From: Cytophagales bacterium
GTDB lineage: Bacteria; Bacteroidota; Bacteroidia; Cytophagales; Cyclobacteriaceae
Direction of reading: 5' to 3'
NCBI GenBank assembly: GCA_024643485.1
Contig: JAHEMU010000097.1
Location: 1-8,594, forward strand
DNA: 8,594 bases
The notes below the pieces were generated by a model. That model was given only the letters and a program-made list of their open reading frames with translations. It was not told the DNA's origin and did no database searches. How positions within the stretch are numbered: position 1 is the first letter of the stretch; each line of letters begins with the position of its first letter. The position numbers and the translations under genes were made by a program. Shown here piece by piece: positions 6,251-8,594 of this stretch.

Positions 6251-7681
6251 ATGAAACGGATATTATTAATAATTTTAGCCATTTTGGCGGTGGTTGCAGC
6301 TATCTTGGTTATAAATACCTTCAATTTATCATCAAAACAAATGATAGTTGACCATAAGGAAATGATAACTCCTCGCGATAGTGCGATCAATCATTTAAGC
6401 GAAGCTATTCGCTACCAAACTATTTCCTTAAGTGAGGATGCACCCCCCGATTCTGCGGCATTCGCAGGCTTGCATGCATTTTTAAGACGCGCATACCCAA
6501 GCGTATATAGCACTATGAATTTAACTATGATTAGCGAATATAGTCTTCTCTTTAAATGGGAAGGCACTGACGCGTCTGCCAAGCCATTAATTTTCATGTC
6601 TCATCAGGATGTAGTTCCTGTCGATAAGCCCACCCTTGAGAAATGGGAAGGAGCCCCTTTTAAAGGTGAAATTAAGAATGGAATTATTTATGGAAGAGGT
6701 ACCATGGACGACAAGTCTTCGTTAATAGCATTATTAGAATCTGCAGAAATGCTTATTTCTGAAGGATTTAAGCCTAAGCAGACCATCTATTTTGCATTTG
6801 GACATGATGAAGAGGTTGGAGGAGAAAATGGTGCGGCAAAAATTGCAGAATATTTGAAAAAAGAGGGTGTTCAGGCATCATTTACCTTGGATGAAGGAGG
6901 TTTTATCGCTACTGATATGATCCCGGGAGTGGAAAAATCGGTGGCCATGATAAATGTTGCTGAAAAAGGATTTGCTTCTTTCAGAATTATCGTTGAGACA
7001 TTAGGCGGCCATAGCTCACAACCTCCAAAAGACAATACCATTGGAATGTTAGCTAAAGCAATTGTAAAGCTGGAGGAAAACCAACTGCCCTACAAATTAG
7101 TTGAACCCGTTACCTTTCAAATGGAATATATTGGATCAGAACTTCCCTTTTTCAAAAAACTAGCTTTCGCTAATCCCTGGTTATTTAAAAAACCCATCCT
7201 TGAAGCATTAAATGCACATACCTCGACAGCTCCAACTATAATTGACGGAGGGATGAAAAACAATGTTATCCCCACAGTAGCAGAGGCAACGATCAATTTC
7301 AGAATATTACCCGGAGAATCCATCGAATCGGTAGAGGCTCATGTAAAGGAAATAGTGGGTGATAAAATTAAAGTTGAACGAGTGGGATTTTTAACAAATC
7401 CTTCCCCTGTTTCATCTATTGAAGGCGAAGAGTATAAAGTTTTAGAAAAAACCATTCGCGAATTATTCGAAAATACGGTAGTGGTACCCGGACTTATAAG
7501 CGGAGGAACTGACGCTAGGTATTTTTATGATATTTCAGATGCCGTTTACCGTTTCTATCCTATTAGAATCAACCCTACTAATTACAATAGCTTTCATGGG
7601 ATTAATGAACGATTGGAGGTGAAGAACTTTGACGAAATGGTTGGCTTCACTTATCAATTAATTAAAAATTTTAATGATTAA
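6251..7681 (+). CDS. Membrane-anchored M20-family metallopeptidase, carboxypeptidase S/PM20D1-like
   Basis: Zinc-dependent amidohydrolase/peptidase of 476 residues. An N-terminal hydrophobic helix (about 4-22, after MKR) lacks an obvious cleavage site or lipobox and looks like a signal anchor, placing the enzyme in the periplasm. The di-zinc site is complete: H118 (SHQD) with D120, D153 (GRGTMDD), catalytic E187 and metal-binding E188 (GHDEEVGG), D214 (LDEGG) and H449 (SFHG). The lid/dimerisation domain (about 232-350) carries GGHSS (252-256) and NNVIP (337-341). The WEGAPFKGEI region and overall length match the carboxypeptidase S/PM20D1 branch, whose members cleave dipeptides or N-acyl amino acids. 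I chose ATG 6251 over an in-frame ATG at 6218, which would overlap the transporter gene and put extra residues before the anchor. It is 10 bp behind the transporter, so co-transcription and shared substrate handling are likely; the actual substrate cannot be read from sequence. Confidence 0.88.
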   Translation: MKRILLIILAILAVVAAILVINTFNLSSKQMIVDHKEMITPRDSAINHLSEAIRYQTISLSEDAPPDSAAFAGLHAFLRRAYPSVYSTMNLTMISEYSLLFKWEGTDASAKPLIFMSHQDVVPVDKPTLEKWEGAPFKGEIKNGIIYGRGTMDDKSSLIALLESAEMLISEGFKPKQTIYFAFGHDEEVGGENGAAKIAEYLKKEGVQASFTLDEGGFIATDMIPGVEKSVAMINVAEKGFASFRIIVETLGGHSSQPPKDNTIGMLAKAIVKLEENQLPYKLVEPVTFQMEYIGSELPFFKKLAFANPWLFKKPILEALNAHTSTAPTIIDGGMKNNVIPTVAEATINFRILPGESIESVEAHVKEIVGDKIKVERVGFLTNPSPVSSIEGEEYKVLEKTIRELFENTVVVPGLISGGTDARYFYDISDAVYRFYPIRINPTNYNSFHGINERLEVKNFDEMVGFTYQLIKNFND

Positions 7682-7754
7682 ACAATTGTATGATTTCTGT
7701 CATTAATATTTTATCAAAAGAAATGTAATTTTATCTTCTAATTATAATTTACCT
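7682..7754 (+). promoter_or_regulatory. Short A/T-rich gap before the GH16 gene, with a weak promoter-like match
   Basis: No terminator hairpin with a T-tract is visible after the peptidase stop. TTG at 7686-7688 followed 18 bases later by TATTTTAT (7707-7714) partly resembles the Bacteroidota TTG/TAnnTTTG promoter, but two of the six defined positions in the -7 element differ. The GH16 gene may therefore have its own promoter or be read through from upstream. Confidence 0.25.
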
Positions 7755-8594
7755 ATGTACACACTTTCTTACAAAAAAATGATAGGCATTGTCATTTTTC
7801 TCATTACTGTTGCTTGCAATGCGGAAGGACCTAAAAATCTACCTGATTTAATTTTAGCGCCTTACCAAGTAAATGAAGGAAATAAAAGTCAATCTATTTT
7901 CATACCTATCGAACTTTCAAATGAAGTGACCTTTACCGTTACTGCTACTTTTAGCACTCAAGCGGATATTGCTATTGAAGGTGATGATTTTATCAAATTA
8001 TCAGAATATCAAGTGGTATTCCGTCCCGGCGAAACTACTAAATATGTCCCGGTAATTATTAATGGCGAGCGGGAGGTAGAATCAGATGAAACTCTTTTTC
8101 TTCAATTAATCAGCGTTAAAAATGCTGAAGCGAGCGAGGATCAGCTAACCGTTACGCTATTGAACGATGACTCAGATATCATAGATTTATCGCAAGGAAA
8201 CGACAGTCCTTTGACCTATGAAGGAATGACGCTCATATGGGCCGATGAATTTGAAGGAACAGACCTAAATTTAGAAAATTGGTCTTACGAAATTGGTGGT
8301 AGCGGTTGGGGTAACAATGAATCACAATATTACACTGACAAAAATACCACTGTAAAAAGTGGCGCCCTAACGATTGAAGCAAGGAAAGAACCTACTAATG
8401 GCAAAGATTATAGCTCCTCACGTATCAAAACAGCAGGTAAATTTGAATTTACCTATGGTAGAGTTGATATGAGAGCAAAGCTTCCCTACGGACAAGGAAT
8501 TTGGCCTGCTCTTTGGATGCTCGGAGCCAACATATCAGATGTTGGATGGCCAAAATGTGGTGAAATTGATATGATGGAAAAAATTGGTGGAGTT
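7755..8594 (+). CDS. Calx-beta/GH16 lipoprotein, laminarinase-like endo-beta-glucanase (C-terminus cut by window edge)
   Basis: The first 280 residues of an exported glycoside hydrolase that runs off the right edge. Residues 1-20 form a lipoprotein signal (KK, then a hydrophobic stretch) ending in TVAC with lipidated C21, so it should be anchored in the outer or inner membrane. Residues about 30-140 form a Calx-beta domain (VNEG, a GDDF turn, VVFRPGETTKYVPV, DETLFLQL, LLNDDS). The GH16 domain begins near 153: WADEFEG (162-168), WGNNESQYYT (185-194), GRVDMRAKLPYGQGIWPALWM (about 236-255), and the catalytic motif EIDMME with nucleophile E270, D272 and acid/base E275. The ExDxxE form with the extra residue is typical of laminarinases and related beta-1,3(4)-glucanases; porphyranases and agarases share the fold. 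Start ATG 7755 gives the best signal peptide. About 150 residues of the catalytic domain, and any C-terminal domain, lie outside. Confidence 0.87.
   Translation, partial: MYTLSYKKMIGIVIFLITVACNAEGPKNLPDLILAPYQVNEGNKSQSIFIPIELSNEVTFTVTATFSTQADIAIEGDDFIKLSEYQVVFRPGETTKYVPVIINGEREVESDETLFLQLISVKNAEASEDQLTVTLLNDDSDIIDLSQGNDSPLTYEGMTLIWADEFEGTDLNLENWSYEIGGSGWGNNESQYYTDKNTTVKSGALTIEARKEPTNGKDYSSSRIKTAGKFEFTYGRVDMRAKLPYGQGIWPALWMLGANISDVGWPKCGEIDMMEKIGGV

Noticed and set aside
7682..7689. ACAATTGT palindrome directly after the peptidase stop, considered as a terminator stem.
   Set aside because: Self-complementary without a loop and not followed by a T-tract; no hairpin terminator can be supported.
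1..8594. CRISPR arrays, tRNA or rRNA genes, insertion sequences, defence islands or phage genes.
   Set aside because: Nearly all of the window is occupied by intact metabolic genes with short gaps; no repeat arrays, transposase motifs or RNA-gene signatures were seen.

Overview
The window looks like part of the genome of an AT-rich Bacteroidota bacterium, probably a free-living, perhaps marine, polysaccharide degrader. The evidence is the low GC content, the scarcity of Shine-Dalgarno sequences before the genes, a surface lipoprotein joining a Calx-beta domain to a GH16 glycanase, and the family types of the enzymes. The genus cannot be fixed from the sequence alone.

Left part (1-4733, minus strand): a tight five-gene operon, read from about 4733 toward 1 and running off the left edge. 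In transcription order it encodes a UxaA/altronate-dehydratase-family sugar-acid dehydratase, an SDR dehydrogenase, a fumarylacetoacetate-hydrolase (FAH) family enzyme, a COG3618 amidohydrolase (lactonase), and an SDR resembling L-fucose dehydrogenase (truncated at the window edge). Gaps are 10, 10, -4 (an ATGA overlap) and 3 bp. Together they cover every step of a non-phosphorylating, oxidative L-fucose route: L-fucose -> L-fuconolactone -> L-fuconate -> 2-keto-3-deoxy-L-fuconate -> 2,4-diketo-3-deoxy-L-fuconate -> pyruvate + L-lactate. The distinctive point is that the dehydration step is assigned to a UxaA-family protein, not to the enolase-superfamily fuconate dehydratase of the Xanthomonas-type pathway. 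No transporter, mutarotase or regulator for the sugar is in view; these may lie beyond position 1.

Middle (4734-4905): a 172-bp divergent intergenic region that must hold the start signals of both transcription units. It contains an imperfect 15-bp dyad that could be an operator.

Right part (4906-8594, plus strand): a YfcC/DcuC-superfamily membrane transporter, followed after 10 bp by a membrane-anchored M20 metallopeptidase of the carboxypeptidase S/PM20D1 type. They look like a hydrolase-plus-transporter pair for an amide-linked amino-acid compound; the substrate is unknown. After a 73-bp gap comes a lipoprotein with a Calx-beta domain and a GH16 (laminarinase-like) catalytic domain, cut off by the right edge just after its catalytic motif.

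The genes belong to recognisable families. I see no defence system, mobile element, CRISPR array or RNA gene. The best leads are the UxaA-type fucose pathway and the divergently placed transporter/peptidase pair.
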